Below are positions 1 through 8,822 of a stretch of DNA of 64,000 nt, piece after piece. The stretch is taken from contig NZ_LN811354.1 of NCBI RefSeq assembly GCF_001006805.1, forward strand, positions 74,067-138,066, given 5' to 3'. The translations under genes and the position numbers were made by a program. The stretch is from Microvirga massiliensis. Its GTDB lineage: Bacteria; Pseudomonadota; Alphaproteobacteria; Rhizobiales; Beijerinckiaceae. The notes under the pieces were generated by a model, which worked only from the letters and a program-made list of their open reading frames with translations, was not told the DNA's origin and did no database searches. Positions within the stretch are counted from its first letter, which is position 1; every line of letters starts with the position of its first letter.

Positions 1-328
1 GAGCAGTGTGATGATCCAAGTGCGGGTTCCAAAAGCCTGCACTCGCGCCTGAGTGCGATAGGCCAATGCACTGTAGGGAATAAGCACCGGGAACTGTGGG
101 AGCCCGCGGCGGATGACGCTCACGGCACGCAGGGAGGATAGAATTTCTGCTGCGCCAGATCGGGAGGCTTATGCGCAATACGATTCGAATGTTGCGCAGA
201 TGGGTCTTCCCATCCAGAGCGGTCTCTGACGGGGCGATTGCACCACTTTCACCTCACTCCTCGCCCGCCATCTCCCCTTGACCCAATTCCCCGATGCTCC
301 ATGACGGAGCCGAGGACAGGAGGAACTC
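1..328. other. Leading stretch without a supported gene
   Basis: No gene can be supported here. On the minus strand an open frame runs from a GTG at 123 off the left edge, but it matches nothing I recognise and has no clear ribosome binding site, so it is not called. The last bases before 329 hold a good Shine-Dalgarno (aggagg, about 318-323) for the following gloA gene. Confidence 0.4.
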
Positions 329-769
329 ATGGAATACCTTCACACGATGGTCCGGGTCGGCAATCTCGACGCGGCGCTCGACTTCTACTGCAACAAGCTC
401 GGGCTCGTCGAAGTGCGCCGGGTCGAGAACGAGAAGGGGCGCTATACCCTGATTTTCCTGGCTGCGCCCGGGGACGTCGATCGGGCCCGCGAGAGCCGTG
501 CGCCGCTGGTCGAGCTTACCTATAACTGGGACGAGCACGAATATTCCGGCGGGCGCAATTTCGGGCACCTCGCTTACCGGGTCGACGACATCTACGAGAC
601 CTGCCGCAAGCTCATGGATGCCGGTGTCACGATCAATCGCCCCCCGCGGGACGGATACATGGCCTTCATCCGGTCCCCGGACGGGATCTCCATCGAGTTG
701 CTCCAGCGAGGCGAGGCCAAGGCACCGCAGGAGCCCTGGGCCTCGATGCAGAATACGGGCACCTGGTAA
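329..769 (+). CDS. gloA: Lactoylglutathione lyase (glyoxalase I)
   Basis: VOC-superfamily glyoxalase I of 146 aa, which isomerises the hemithioacetal of methylglyoxal and glutathione to S-lactoylglutathione in the cytoplasm. The four metal ligands of the GlxI family are all visible: His5 (EYLHTM), Glu62 (LVELTY), His80 (NFGHLAY) and Glu123 (SIELLQ). The two beta-alpha-beta-beta-beta halves cover the whole length, which is slightly above the usual 130-140 residues. The ATG is preceded by aggagg at good spacing. It is monocistronic, with 159 bases before xdhA. The family assignment is firm; the metal preference (Ni versus Zn) cannot be read, though the short form is usually Ni-type. Confidence 0.93.
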   Translation: MEYLHTMVRVGNLDAALDFYCNKLGLVEVRRVENEKGRYTLIFLAAPGDVDRARESRAPLVELTYNWDEHEYSGGRNFGHLAYRVDDIYETCRKLMDAGVTINRPPRDGYMAFIRSPDGISIELLQRGEAKAPQEPWASMQNTGTW

Positions 770-928
770 GGCGCAGGCCGGGCGGGGCGGAGGAGACGGC
801 TCCTCGAGAGGCGCTGCTTTCCGCCCTCGGTCATTTCCCTGCGCCCGAATGGCCCTTGGCGGCATGCTCCACCTCCTCCATGCTACCGGGTTCGTGCGCC
901 GGGGCGCACCGATGGTCGTGGAGGAGAT

Positions 929-2404
929 GTGACGGGAGAGCGTGCAACGATCCGCTTCTGGCGAAACGGCCGGCCGACGGAGGTGGACGGCTTCCACCCG
1001 CGGACGACGCTTCTCGATTACCTGCGCCTGTCTGAGCGGCAGGTCGGAACGAAGGAGGGCTGTGCCGAGGGTGATTGCGGCGCGTGCACGGTGGCGCTGG
1101 GCCGCGTCCGGGACGGGCGTCTCGTCTATGAGCCCGTCAATGCCTGCATCCTGCTCCTCGGCCAGATCGATGGCGCCGATCTCCTTACGATCGAGGATCT
1201 TGCGGGGGCAGGGGGGCTTCACCCGGTCCAGCAGGCCATGGTCGATCATCACGGATCGCAATGCGGCTTCTGCACGCCCGGGATCGTGATGAGCCTCTTC
1301 ACGCTCCATCGCGAGGCGCCGCGCCCCGTCGGCCGGGAGACCGTCAGCGATGCCCTCGCGGGCAATCTTTGCCGCTGCACGGGCTATCGTCCTATCGTCG
1401 ACGCGGCCTTGGCGGCCTGCAGCAGCGCTCCGGAGCCCCTGCCTGCCGATGCGCTCATCGCTCGGATGTCGGGAGCACGCGAGCAGGACGTTTTCGTCCG
1501 ACATCCCGACGGCTTCTTCGCTGCGCCGGCTTCCGAAGAGCGTCTGGCGGCGCTTCTCGTCGAGCACCCGGACGCAACGATCGTCTCCGGTTCGACCGAT
1601 GTCGGGCTCTGGATCACCAAGGGGCTTGCCCCGCTCTCGAAGATCGTCTGGCTCGGCCGGGTCAAAGGGCTCGATGCGATCGAGAATGAGCCGGATCGGC
1701 TGTTGCTCGGCGCCACGGTCTCCCACGCGACGGCGCTCCCGTTTCTCGCCGGGATCGATCCAGATCTTGGCGAGCTTATGCGCCGCTTCGGCTCCGTTCA
1801 GGTGCGGGCTTCCGGCACGGTCGGAGGCAACATCGCGAACGGTTCGCCGATCGGCGATCTCGCGCCGGCTCTGCTCGCGCTCGGCTGTCGTCTCGAACTG
1901 CGGCGTGGTGAGGCGCTGCGCCGGATCGCTCTCGAGGATTTCTTCATCGCCTATCGCCAGCAGGACCGGCAGCCGGGCGAGTTCCTGCGGCGCGTCGAGA
2001 TCGACAAGCTCTCGCCGAACGAGATATTCCGGTGCTTCAAGGTCTCGAAGCGTTTCGATGAGGACATCTCGGCCGTCATGGGTGCGTTCAAGTTCGCTCT
2101 CGATGGCCGCCGCATCGTTGGCTGCCGGATCGCCTATGGCGGCATGGCGGGCATCCCGAAGCGAGCCGCCGCGACGGAGCATGCCGTGACAGGTCTCTCG
2201 CTGGACGAGCCGACCCATTGGCGAAACGCGGAGGCAGCCCTCGAAGAGGACTTCCAGCCCATGAGAGATCATCGCGCCACGGCAGAGTACCGGAGAACCG
2301 TCGCGCGGAATCTTCTTCGTAAGGCATTGATGGAGATCGCTTCAGGCGAGACGGATGCGACGCGGATCACCGGGCACCGCCCCGTCCTGCAGGCGGCGGA
2401 GTAG
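929..2404 (+). CDS. xdhA: Xanthine dehydrogenase small subunit (FeS/FAD)
   Basis: XdhA carries the electron-transfer part of xanthine dehydrogenase, which oxidises hypoxanthine and xanthine to urate with NAD+. The N-terminal plant-type 2Fe-2S domain has Cys45, Cys50, Cys53 and Cys73. The second 2Fe-2S domain has QCGFC (Cys112, Cys115) and LCRCTGYRP (Cys148, Cys150). A FAD-binding domain follows from about residue 185 (VSGSTDVGLWITKG), then the CO-dehydrogenase flavoprotein C-terminal domain. Length 491 aa is normal. The start is a GTG at 929, right behind ggaggag; the overlapping ATG at 927 runs straight into TGA and cannot be used. First gene of the xdhA-xdhB-xdhC-guaD operon, three bases before xdhB. 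Confidence 0.95.
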   Translation: MTGERATIRFWRNGRPTEVDGFHPRTTLLDYLRLSERQVGTKEGCAEGDCGACTVALGRVRDGRLVYEPVNACILLLGQIDGADLLTIEDLAGAGGLHPVQQAMVDHHGSQCGFCTPGIVMSLFTLHREAPRPVGRETVSDALAGNLCRCTGYRPIVDAALAACSSAPEPLPADALIARMSGAREQDVFVRHPDGFFAAPASEERLAALLVEHPDATIVSGSTDVGLWITKGLAPLSKIVWLGRVKGLDAIENEPDRLLLGATVSHATALPFLAGIDPDLGELMRRFGSVQVRASGTVGGNIANGSPIGDLAPALLALGCRLELRRGEALRRIALEDFFIAYRQQDRQPGEFLRRVEIDKLSPNEIFRCFKVSKRFDEDISAVMGAFKFALDGRRIVGCRIAYGGMAGIPKRAAATEHAVTGLSLDEPTHWRNAEAALEEDFQPMRDHRATAEYRRTVARNLLRKALMEIASGETDATRITGHRPVLQAAE

Positions 2405-2407
2405 GCG

Positions 2408-4753
2408 ATGGACGACCTCGTGGTCCGACAAGGCGAAACAGCGCGTCGGAACGACGACACGGCAGAGGAAGTCCTGCGCCACGTGCGCAAGCCGATCCCG
2501 CACGACTCGGCCGTCAAGCACGTGCAGGGCGCGGCACGCTACATCGACGATCTTCCGGAGCCCGAGGGCACGCTCCACATCGCGATCGGCCAATCCCCGA
2601 AGGCGAGGGGCCGGCTCGTGTCACTGGACGTCTCGGCCGTACGCGCCATTCCGGGTGTCGCTGCGGTGCTGACGGCGGCCGATATCCCAGGCCCGAACGA
2701 TGTCTCGCCGACGCAAGGCGACGATCCTCTGTTCGCCGACGACGAGATTGCCTTTCACGGTCAGGCGCTGTTTGCCGTCATCGCGACCGATCGCGACGTC
2801 GCGCGCCGCGCCGTGAAGTTCGCGACGATCGAGATCGCTGCCGAACGGCCGAGCGTCACGGTCGAGGATGCCCTCGAGCGCGGAGAGACGGTGCTGCCGG
2901 ACTATGAGTTCGGACGCGGTGATCCGAAGGAGGCCATCGCCGCGGCGCCCCGCCAACTCTCCGGAAGCTTCCGGATCGGCGGCCAGGAGCACTTCTACCT
3001 CGAGGGCCAAGCTGCCTTCGCAATTCCCGGCGAGGACGGCGACCTCGTCGTCCATTCCTCCACCCAGCACCCGACCGAGGTGCAGCACGTCATCGCCCGC
3101 GTGCTCGATATCCCCGATGCGTTCGTGACCTGTGAGGTGCGCCGCATGGGCGGCGGTTTCGGAGGCAAGGAGAGCCAGGCGACTCAATGGGCCGTGACCG
3201 CGGCGCTCGCCGCGAAGGTGACGGGCCGTCCCTGCAAGATCCGTCTCGACCGCGACGATGATTTCATCCTCACCGGCAAGCGACATGACTTCCGGTGCGA
3301 CTGGCAGGTCGGTTTCGACGAAGAAGGGCGAATTGCAGGCTGTGCCGTGGAGCATCTCGCCCGCTGCGGGTATTCGGCGGATCTCTCGCAGGGCGTCGTC
3401 GACCGGACGATGTTTCATTCGGACAACGCGTATTTCCTGCCGGCCGTCCGAGTCTCGTCGCGCCGGCTCAAGACGAATACCGTGTCCAATACGGCTTTCC
3501 GGGGTTTCGGCGGGCCGCAGGGCATGCTCGCCATCGAGCATGTCATCGATCAGATCGCGTGGTCGACCGGGCGGGATCCGCTCGACGTGCGCCTCGCCAA
3601 TCTCTACGCGCCTGGGCGGAACATTACGCCCTACGGAATGGAGGTGGAGGAGACGGACACGCTGCGCGCGATCGTCGAGACGCTCGAGCACACATGCGAT
3701 TATCGCAAGCGCCGCAACGAAATCGCGGCGTTCAACGAAACGTCTCCCATCCTGCGCAAGGGCATTGCGCTGACGCCGGTGAAGTTCGGCATCAGCTTCA
3801 CGCTGACGCAGCTCAACCAGGCCGGTGCGCTGGTTCACGTCTATCAGGACGGCTCCGTCCACCTGAATCACGGCGGCACCGAGATGGGGCAGGGGCTCTA
3901 TACGAAGGTTGCCCAGGTCGTTGCGGAAGAGTTCGGGATCGGTCTCGAGCGCGTGCGCATCACCGCGACCTCGACCGGGAAGGTGCCCAACACCGCACCG
4001 ACGGCTGCGTCGTCGGGCTCCGATCTCAACGGGATGGCAGCCTGCAACGCGGCGCGCGCCATCAAGGCGCGCATGGCGGCCTTTGCTGCAGAGGAATTCG
4101 GGACGACACCCGATCAGGTCGAGTTCCGGGACGATCGCGTCTTCATCGGCAACGAGAGCCTGTCCTTCAGCGGCCTCGCGAAGCGCTGCGTGAACGGACG
4201 AGTGCAACTCTCGGAAGCCGGCTTCTACAAGACCCCGAAGATCACCTGGGACCGAGCGCGCGCGACCGGGCGGCCGTTCTTCTACTTCGCGTACGGCGCC
4301 GCCTGCAGCGAGGTGATCATCGACACGCTGACGGGCGAGAACCGGCTCCTGCGGGTCGACATTCTCCACGATGTTGGCCGCTCTCTCAATCCGGCACTCG
4401 ATATCGGTCAGATCGAGGGAGGCTTCGTGCAGGGAATGGGCTGGCTCACCACCGAAGAACTGGTCTTCGACGGTGAGGGGCGACTGCTCACGCACGCGCC
4501 CTCGACCTACAAGATCCCTGTTGCCTCGGATGTGCCGGCGGATCTGCGGGTGGTCCTGTTCCCGAATGCGAACCGCGAGGAGACGATCTATCGCTCGAAG
4601 GCGGTCGGCGAGCCGCCCCTGATGCTGGCCAACAGCGTGTTCTGCGCGATCGCCGATGCGATCCATTCGCTCGCGCCGGAGCGTCCGGTTCCCCTCTATG
4701 CGCCGGCGACCCCGGAAGCCATTCTGAGCGCCTGCGAACACGTGCGGGCCTGA
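2408..4753 (+). CDS. xdhB: Xanthine dehydrogenase large (molybdopterin) subunit
   Basis: Catalytic molybdenum subunit, 781 aa, partner of XdhA. Visible family signatures are the GGGFGGKES molybdopterin-binding loop near residue 250, the RGFGGPQG loop near 360, HGGTEMGQG near 490, and the C-terminal AVGEPPLML carrying the glutamate that acts as general base in this family. A split two-subunit enzyme is the usual bacterial XdhAB layout. It starts three bases after the xdhA stop and ends three bases before xdhC, so the three are co-transcribed and probably translationally coupled. Substrate is inferred as xanthine rather than another aldehyde or purine because xdhC and guaD follow. Confidence 0.95.
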   Translation: MDDLVVRQGETARRNDDTAEEVLRHVRKPIPHDSAVKHVQGAARYIDDLPEPEGTLHIAIGQSPKARGRLVSLDVSAVRAIPGVAAVLTAADIPGPNDVSPTQGDDPLFADDEIAFHGQALFAVIATDRDVARRAVKFATIEIAAERPSVTVEDALERGETVLPDYEFGRGDPKEAIAAAPRQLSGSFRIGGQEHFYLEGQAAFAIPGEDGDLVVHSSTQHPTEVQHVIARVLDIPDAFVTCEVRRMGGGFGGKESQATQWAVTAALAAKVTGRPCKIRLDRDDDFILTGKRHDFRCDWQVGFDEEGRIAGCAVEHLARCGYSADLSQGVVDRTMFHSDNAYFLPAVRVSSRRLKTNTVSNTAFRGFGGPQGMLAIEHVIDQIAWSTGRDPLDVRLANLYAPGRNITPYGMEVEETDTLRAIVETLEHTCDYRKRRNEIAAFNETSPILRKGIALTPVKFGISFTLTQLNQAGALVHVYQDGSVHLNHGGTEMGQGLYTKVAQVVAEEFGIGLERVRITATSTGKVPNTAPTAASSGSDLNGMAACNAARAIKARMAAFAAEEFGTTPDQVEFRDDRVFIGNESLSFSGLAKRCVNGRVQLSEAGFYKTPKITWDRARATGRPFFYFAYGAACSEVIIDTLTGENRLLRVDILHDVGRSLNPALDIGQIEGGFVQGMGWLTTEELVFDGEGRLLTHAPSTYKIPVASDVPADLRVVLFPNANREETIYRSKAVGEPPLMLANSVFCAIADAIHSLAPERPVPLYAPATPEAILSACEHVRA

Positions 4754-4756
4754 GCT

Positions 4757-5728
4757 TTGCGCATCTGGGCACGACTCCGCGAGATGATCTCTGCAGGCGA
4801 TGTCGCGGCGCTCGTCACCGTGCATCGCGTGCAGGGCTCGGCTCCGCGGGAGACGGATGCCCGGATGGCGGCGCGCGCGGACGGCAGCCTGTCCGGGACG
4901 ATTGGCGGCGGCGCGCTCGAATGGGATGCGCTGCGTGAAGCCCGACGCCTCATCGCAGCCGGGCGCGGCCCCGCCGTCACGATCGAGCGGATCCTGGGTC
5001 CCGACCTCGGCCAGTGCTGCGGTGGACGGGTGTCGCTCCTGATAGAGACCTTCGATCGTCGCGATCTGCCGGAACTCACCGCCTTCGCGAACCGCGAGAG
5101 GGGAGGCGCATTCGAGATGCTGTGCCGGCGGGGCTCCGACGGACGCATCCATCGCACGATCGCACCCGGGCCATCGGCCGTTTCGGAGCCGGACGTCTGG
5201 TGCGAGCACCACGGCATGGCTCATACGCCTGTGCTTCTCTTCGGAGCCGGGCATGTCGGGCGCGCGATCGTGCTCGCCCTCGCGCCGTTGCCGTTCGACA
5301 TCGCCTGGATCGATAGCCGCGAGGGCGCGTTCCCGACGCACATTCCTGCCAATGCAACGCCGATCCTTGCACCAAATCCCGTCTCGGAACTGTCCCGCGC
5401 AGTGGCCGACGCATTCGCGCTCATCATGACGCATGAGCATGCTCTCGATCTCGTCATCACGGCAGCGGCCCTCCAGGGCCCATTCCCGTTCGTCGGCCTG
5501 ATCGGCAGCGACACGAAGCGAGCCCGTTTCGAGCGGCGCTTCCGCGAACTCGGGATTCCAAAGGAGAGGATCGAGGCTCTCCATTGTCCGATCGGATTGC
5601 CCACCATCCACGGCAAGCAGCCCGCAATCATCGCTGCGTCGGTCGCGGCTCAGATCCTGGCCGAAAGCGAGCGATTGACGAAGGCCGCTGCGCATCACCA
5701 TTCCACACGGGCTGGAGGCTCTCCATGA
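4757..5728 (+). CDS. xdhC: Xanthine dehydrogenase accessory protein XdhC
   Basis: XdhC binds the molybdenum cofactor, helps sulfurate it and delivers it to XdhB. The 323-aa protein has the XdhC N-terminal motifs GTIGGGALEWDAL and GQCCGGRVSLLIE and a Rossmann domain beginning LLFGAGHVGRAI near residue 160, followed by GLIGSDTKRARFERR and GLPTIHGKQPAIIA. The start taken is TTG at 4757, three bases behind xdhB; an ATG at 4784 is the alternative and would remove nine residues. Its stop overlaps the next gene's start (ATGA), which supports coupling with guaD. Confidence 0.92.
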   Translation: MRIWARLREMISAGDVAALVTVHRVQGSAPRETDARMAARADGSLSGTIGGGALEWDALREARRLIAAGRGPAVTIERILGPDLGQCCGGRVSLLIETFDRRDLPELTAFANRERGGAFEMLCRRGSDGRIHRTIAPGPSAVSEPDVWCEHHGMAHTPVLLFGAGHVGRAIVLALAPLPFDIAWIDSREGAFPTHIPANATPILAPNPVSELSRAVADAFALIMTHEHALDLVITAAALQGPFPFVGLIGSDTKRARFERRFRELGIPKERIEALHCPIGLPTIHGKQPAIIAASVAAQILAESERLTKAAAHHHSTRAGGSP

Positions 5729-6210
5729 CGCAATTGACTCCCGAGGAGTCTCGTTTCCTCGCGCGCGCCGTCGCGCTCTCGCGCAAGCACATGCATCAGG
5801 GCGCCGGCGGACCGTTCGGCGCCATCATCGTTCGCGATGGCAAAGTGCTTGCAGAAGGCTGGAACGAAGTCACTTCCACCAACGATCCGACCGCACATGC
5901 GGAGATCAATGCGATTCGCAAGGCCTGCCGGCAGATCGGCGATTTCTCGCTGTCGGGTGCGACGCTCTACACGAGCTGCGAGCCCTGCCCGATGTGCCTT
6001 GCGGCGGCCTACTGGGCACGAGTCGATCGCATCGTCTATGCGAACACCCGTATCCATGCCGCAGTCATTGGTTTCGACGACCAGCACATCTATGACGAGG
6101 TTGCGCGGGAGCCGGGTGATCGAGAGATTCCGATGCTGCACGTGCCGAGCGAAGAGGCGCGAGCCGTCTTCGAGGAGTGGCTCGGCAAGGCGGATCGGGT
6201 CGAGTACTGA
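5725..6210 (+). CDS. guaD: Guanine deaminase, CDA-fold type
   Basis: Zinc deaminase of the cytidine-deaminase fold, 161 aa, predicted to convert guanine to xanthine, the substrate of the preceding enzyme. Zinc ligands and the proton-shuttle glutamate are His58 and Glu60 (TAHAEINAIRKA) and Cys88/Cys91 (SCEPCPMCLAA). The residues around them (GGPFGAIIV, NDPTAHAE, YWARVDRIVYAN, GFDDQHIYDE) match the Bacillus GuaD subgroup more closely than tRNA adenosine or cytosine deaminases. The ATG at 5725 overlaps the xdhC stop; a longer frame from 5584 would overlap xdhC by 145 bases and is rejected. Position in the xdh operon makes a purine role very likely. Confidence 0.9.
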   Translation: MTQLTPEESRFLARAVALSRKHMHQGAGGPFGAIIVRDGKVLAEGWNEVTSTNDPTAHAEINAIRKACRQIGDFSLSGATLYTSCEPCPMCLAAAYWARVDRIVYANTRIHAAVIGFDDQHIYDEVAREPGDREIPMLHVPSEEARAVFEEWLGKADRVEY

Positions 6211-6394
6211 CCCGGGTCCGGCGATGTCGAAGGCCACAAGCTCTCGCGTGGCCGGCTTCCAGACCGGGGCCGGGGCGACCATATCGTCCCCGAACGGGTG
6301 GCCGGCGGGCACTCAACGGTGCTACCGGTGCCCAACACTCATTCCTGTCTGACAGGCCGGCACCGCTCTGGGTTGCCGGCTTCGGAGATTTGTC

Positions 6395-6988
6395 ATGCTT
6401 CGTGCCACTGCCGTCGTCCGCAAGCCCGCCGTCCGGGCCGATCGTGTCGCCGATACGGTGACGCTCCACCACGAGGGCCGCCAGAGCCGCGGGGTCGTGC
6501 TCAAAGGCGAAGGCGGCCTCGAGTTCCTTCTGGATCTAGACAAGGCCACGGCGCTGAAGGATGGCGATGCCGTGAAGCTCGAGGATGGACGCCTCGTCCG
6601 AGTCCAGGCCGCGCTCCAGCCTCTCCTGGAGGTCAAGGCCGAGAATCCCCTTCGCCTGATGCGGGTCGCGTATCAGATCGGCAACCGTCATGCGGCAGCG
6701 GAAGTGACGGCGGAGGCGCTCTATATCGAGGACGATGCCGCTCTCGCCGAACTCGTTCGCGGACAGGGGTGCACCGCGACGCGGATCATGCGCCCCTTTC
6801 AGCCGGAGCGCATAGACGAGCATGATTGCGGGCACGATCATCATCACCATCACGACCATAGCCATGATCATAACGGTCACGTGCACGATCACGCCGGACA
6901 TGACCACGGTCATACTCACGCCCATGATCATGCCCACGAGCCGGAGCACCGGCATGGGCCCGGCTGCAAACATCATCATGGGCATTGA
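6395..6988 (+). CDS. ureE: Urease accessory protein UreE with histidine-rich tail
   Basis: UreE is the nickel metallochaperone that hands Ni(II) to the UreDFG-apourease complex. The N-terminal domain (about residues 10-75) and the C-terminal ferredoxin-like domain (about 80-140) are present, including YQIGNRHAAAEV with the conserved interface histidine His99. From about residue 143 to the end the protein is a Ni-binding tail with about 26 histidines in 55 residues plus Cys145 and Cys191. Unusually, no other urease gene (ureABC, ureD, ureF, ureG) lies in the 64-kb window. It stands 184 bases behind guaD, so a link between purine breakdown and urea use is plausible but inferred. Length 197 aa is long because of the tail. 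Confidence 0.93.
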   Translation: MLRATAVVRKPAVRADRVADTVTLHHEGRQSRGVVLKGEGGLEFLLDLDKATALKDGDAVKLEDGRLVRVQAALQPLLEVKAENPLRLMRVAYQIGNRHAAAEVTAEALYIEDDAALAELVRGQGCTATRIMRPFQPERIDEHDCGHDHHHHHDHSHDHNGHVHDHAGHDHGHTHAHDHAHEPEHRHGPGCKHHHGH

Positions 6989-7189
6989 ATTCAGGCCACC
7001 GGCAGTGGCTTGCCGTCTGGGCCGCTGGTCCTCGCGTCGAGCGGGCCGCAGCTGCTGGACGGGACTTTCTGGTGGCGTGAAGGGTTGACTTCACTTCGCT
7101 GCGGGAGGCAACAGCCCCCAATGGTTTCTGCAAACGGGTGAGGAATGTGTCCTGAGCCCGGGACGGAAGGCAAGGAACAGGAGACGGCT

Positions 7190-8674
7190 ATGACGATTCA
7201 CGCGAAGAACTTCATCGGTGGGGAGTGGGTCGAGGCCGGCCAAAAGGCGCCGAACCTGAACCCGTCGAACACGCAGGACGTCATCGGCGAGTTCCCGCGC
7301 GCATCCCGCGCCGATGCCGAACGCGCCATAGCGGCAGCGAGAGAGGCTTTTCCGGCTTGGTCCCGGTCCACGCCCCAAGTGCGGCACGACATCCTCAAGA
7401 AAATCGGTGACGAGATCCTCGCCCGCAAGGAAGAGCTCGGACGCCTGCTCTCGCGCGAGGAGGGCAAGACGCTCCCCGAGGGTATCGGCGAGGCCGCCCG
7501 CGCCGGACAAATCTTCCTGTTCTTCTCGGGCGAGTGCCTGCGCTTGGCCGGTGAGAAACTAGCCTCCGTGCGCCCGTCCGTGGATGTCGAGATCACCCGC
7601 GAGCCCGTCGGCGTCGTCGGGCTGATCACCCCCTGGAACTTCCCGATCGCCATCCCGGCCTGGAAGATCGCGCCGGCGCTCGCCTACGGGAATACCGTGG
7701 TGTTCAAGCCCGCCGACCTCGTCCCGGCGACGGCGCACGCGCTCTCGGAGATCATCATTCGCTCCGGGATACCGGCTGGGGTCTTCAATCTCGTGATGGG
7801 CCGCGGCTCTGAGGTCGGGCAGGCCATTCTCGAGCACCCGGACGTGGACGCCGTCTCCTTCACGGGCTCGGTCCAGACCGGCCGGAGCGTGGCGGCGACC
7901 TGCATCCAATCCACCCCCATGAAGAAGGTCCAGCTCGAGATGGGAGGCAAGAACCCCCTCGTGGTGCTGGACGATGCGGATCTCAAGGTGGCGGTAGAGT
8001 GCGCGGTGAATGGCGCGTATTTCTCGACAGGCCAGCGCTGCACGGCCTCCTCACGCCTGATCGTGACCGCCGGGATCCATGACCGCTTCGTCGAGGCCGT
8101 CTCGGAGCGGTTGAACAGCCTCGTCATCGACGATGCCTTGAAGGCGGGCACGCATATCGGCCCGGTGGTCGACCAGAACCAACTCGATCAGGACCTCTCC
8201 TATATCCGCATCGGTCAGGACGAGGGCGCGAAGCTCGTGACGGGCGGCGAACTCCTCAAGCGCGACACTCCCGGCTTCTACCTCGCGCCGGCCCTGTTCA
8301 CGGGCGTCGATAATCGCATGCGCATCTCCCGCGAGGAGATCTTCGGCCCTGTGGCCGGCGTCATCCGCGTCAAGGACTACGACGAGGCGCTCGAAGTTTC
8401 GAACGACACTCAGTTCGGCCTCTCGGCCGGTATCTGCACAACGAGCCTCAAATACGCGTCGCACTTCAAGCGCAACGCGGAAGCCGGCATGGTGATGGTG
8501 AATCTCGCGACGGCCGGCGTCGACTACCACGTGCCATTCGGCGGCCGCAAAGGCTCGTCCTATGGCCCGCGCGAGCAGGGCGCCTATGCCCGCGAGTTCT
8601 ACACGACGGTGAAGACCGCCTACACCTTCGATATGAACGAGCCCTACGTGCCGAAGACGAAGTCGAGCGAGTAG
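7190..8674 (+). CDS. NAD(P)-dependent aldehyde dehydrogenase, KGSADH-like
   Basis: Cytosolic aldehyde dehydrogenase of 494 aa. The catalytic cysteine is Cys284 in TGQRCTASS and the general base Glu250 in LEMGGKNP; the cofactor loop TGSVQTGR and the TPWNFP motif are also present. The C-terminal segment (DYHVPFGGRKGSSYGPREQG, then VKTAY) resembles alpha-ketoglutaric semialdehyde (2,5-dioxovalerate) dehydrogenases of sugar-acid pathways, but no aldarate or pentose dehydratase is nearby, so the substrate stays open. ATG at 7190 is chosen because it follows caggaga and aligns with the family start; a GTG at 7145 adds 15 unconserved residues. A strong hairpin follows the stop. Confidence 0.85.
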   Translation: MTIHAKNFIGGEWVEAGQKAPNLNPSNTQDVIGEFPRASRADAERAIAAAREAFPAWSRSTPQVRHDILKKIGDEILARKEELGRLLSREEGKTLPEGIGEAARAGQIFLFFSGECLRLAGEKLASVRPSVDVEITREPVGVVGLITPWNFPIAIPAWKIAPALAYGNTVVFKPADLVPATAHALSEIIIRSGIPAGVFNLVMGRGSEVGQAILEHPDVDAVSFTGSVQTGRSVAATCIQSTPMKKVQLEMGGKNPLVVLDDADLKVAVECAVNGAYFSTGQRCTASSRLIVTAGIHDRFVEAVSERLNSLVIDDALKAGTHIGPVVDQNQLDQDLSYIRIGQDEGAKLVTGGELLKRDTPGFYLAPALFTGVDNRMRISREEIFGPVAGVIRVKDYDEALEVSNDTQFGLSAGICTTSLKYASHFKRNAEAGMVMVNLATAGVDYHVPFGGRKGSSYGPREQGAYAREFYTTVKTAYTFDMNEPYVPKTKSSE

Positions 8675-8706
8675 AATCGCAGACGGCTGCAGGCAACGCG
8701 CGTGCT

Positions 8707-8742
8707 GCATCGGCCTCTCTCTTGCACGAGAGAGGCCGATGC
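8707..8742. terminator. Perfect 15-bp hairpin after the aldehyde dehydrogenase
   Basis: The arm gcatcggcctctctc (8707-8721) is exactly complementary to 8728-8742, with loop ttgcac. It sits 33 bases behind the aldehyde dehydrogenase stop and before the stop of the convergent cyclase gene at 8823, so it can serve both directions. No clear U-tract follows on either side, so termination is inferred from position and stem strength only. Confidence 0.65.
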
Positions 8743-8822
8743 GCATCAGCTTTGCGAGAATGCTTGCACGACGCCCGCGAACATGCGGCGCGCAGAAATT
8801 TCGGATGATGTCCTTGGCTTAG

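Noticed and set aside
254-2272. Minus-strand open frame of 672 codons
   Set aside because: Antisense shadow of gloA and xdhA; no motif, no ribosome site.
2621-5701. Minus-strand open frame of 1026 codons
   Set aside because: It is fully antisense to xdhB and xdhC, which carry all family motifs; long antisense frames are expected in GC-rich genes. Composition is Arg/Asp/Glu-rich with no recognisable domain.
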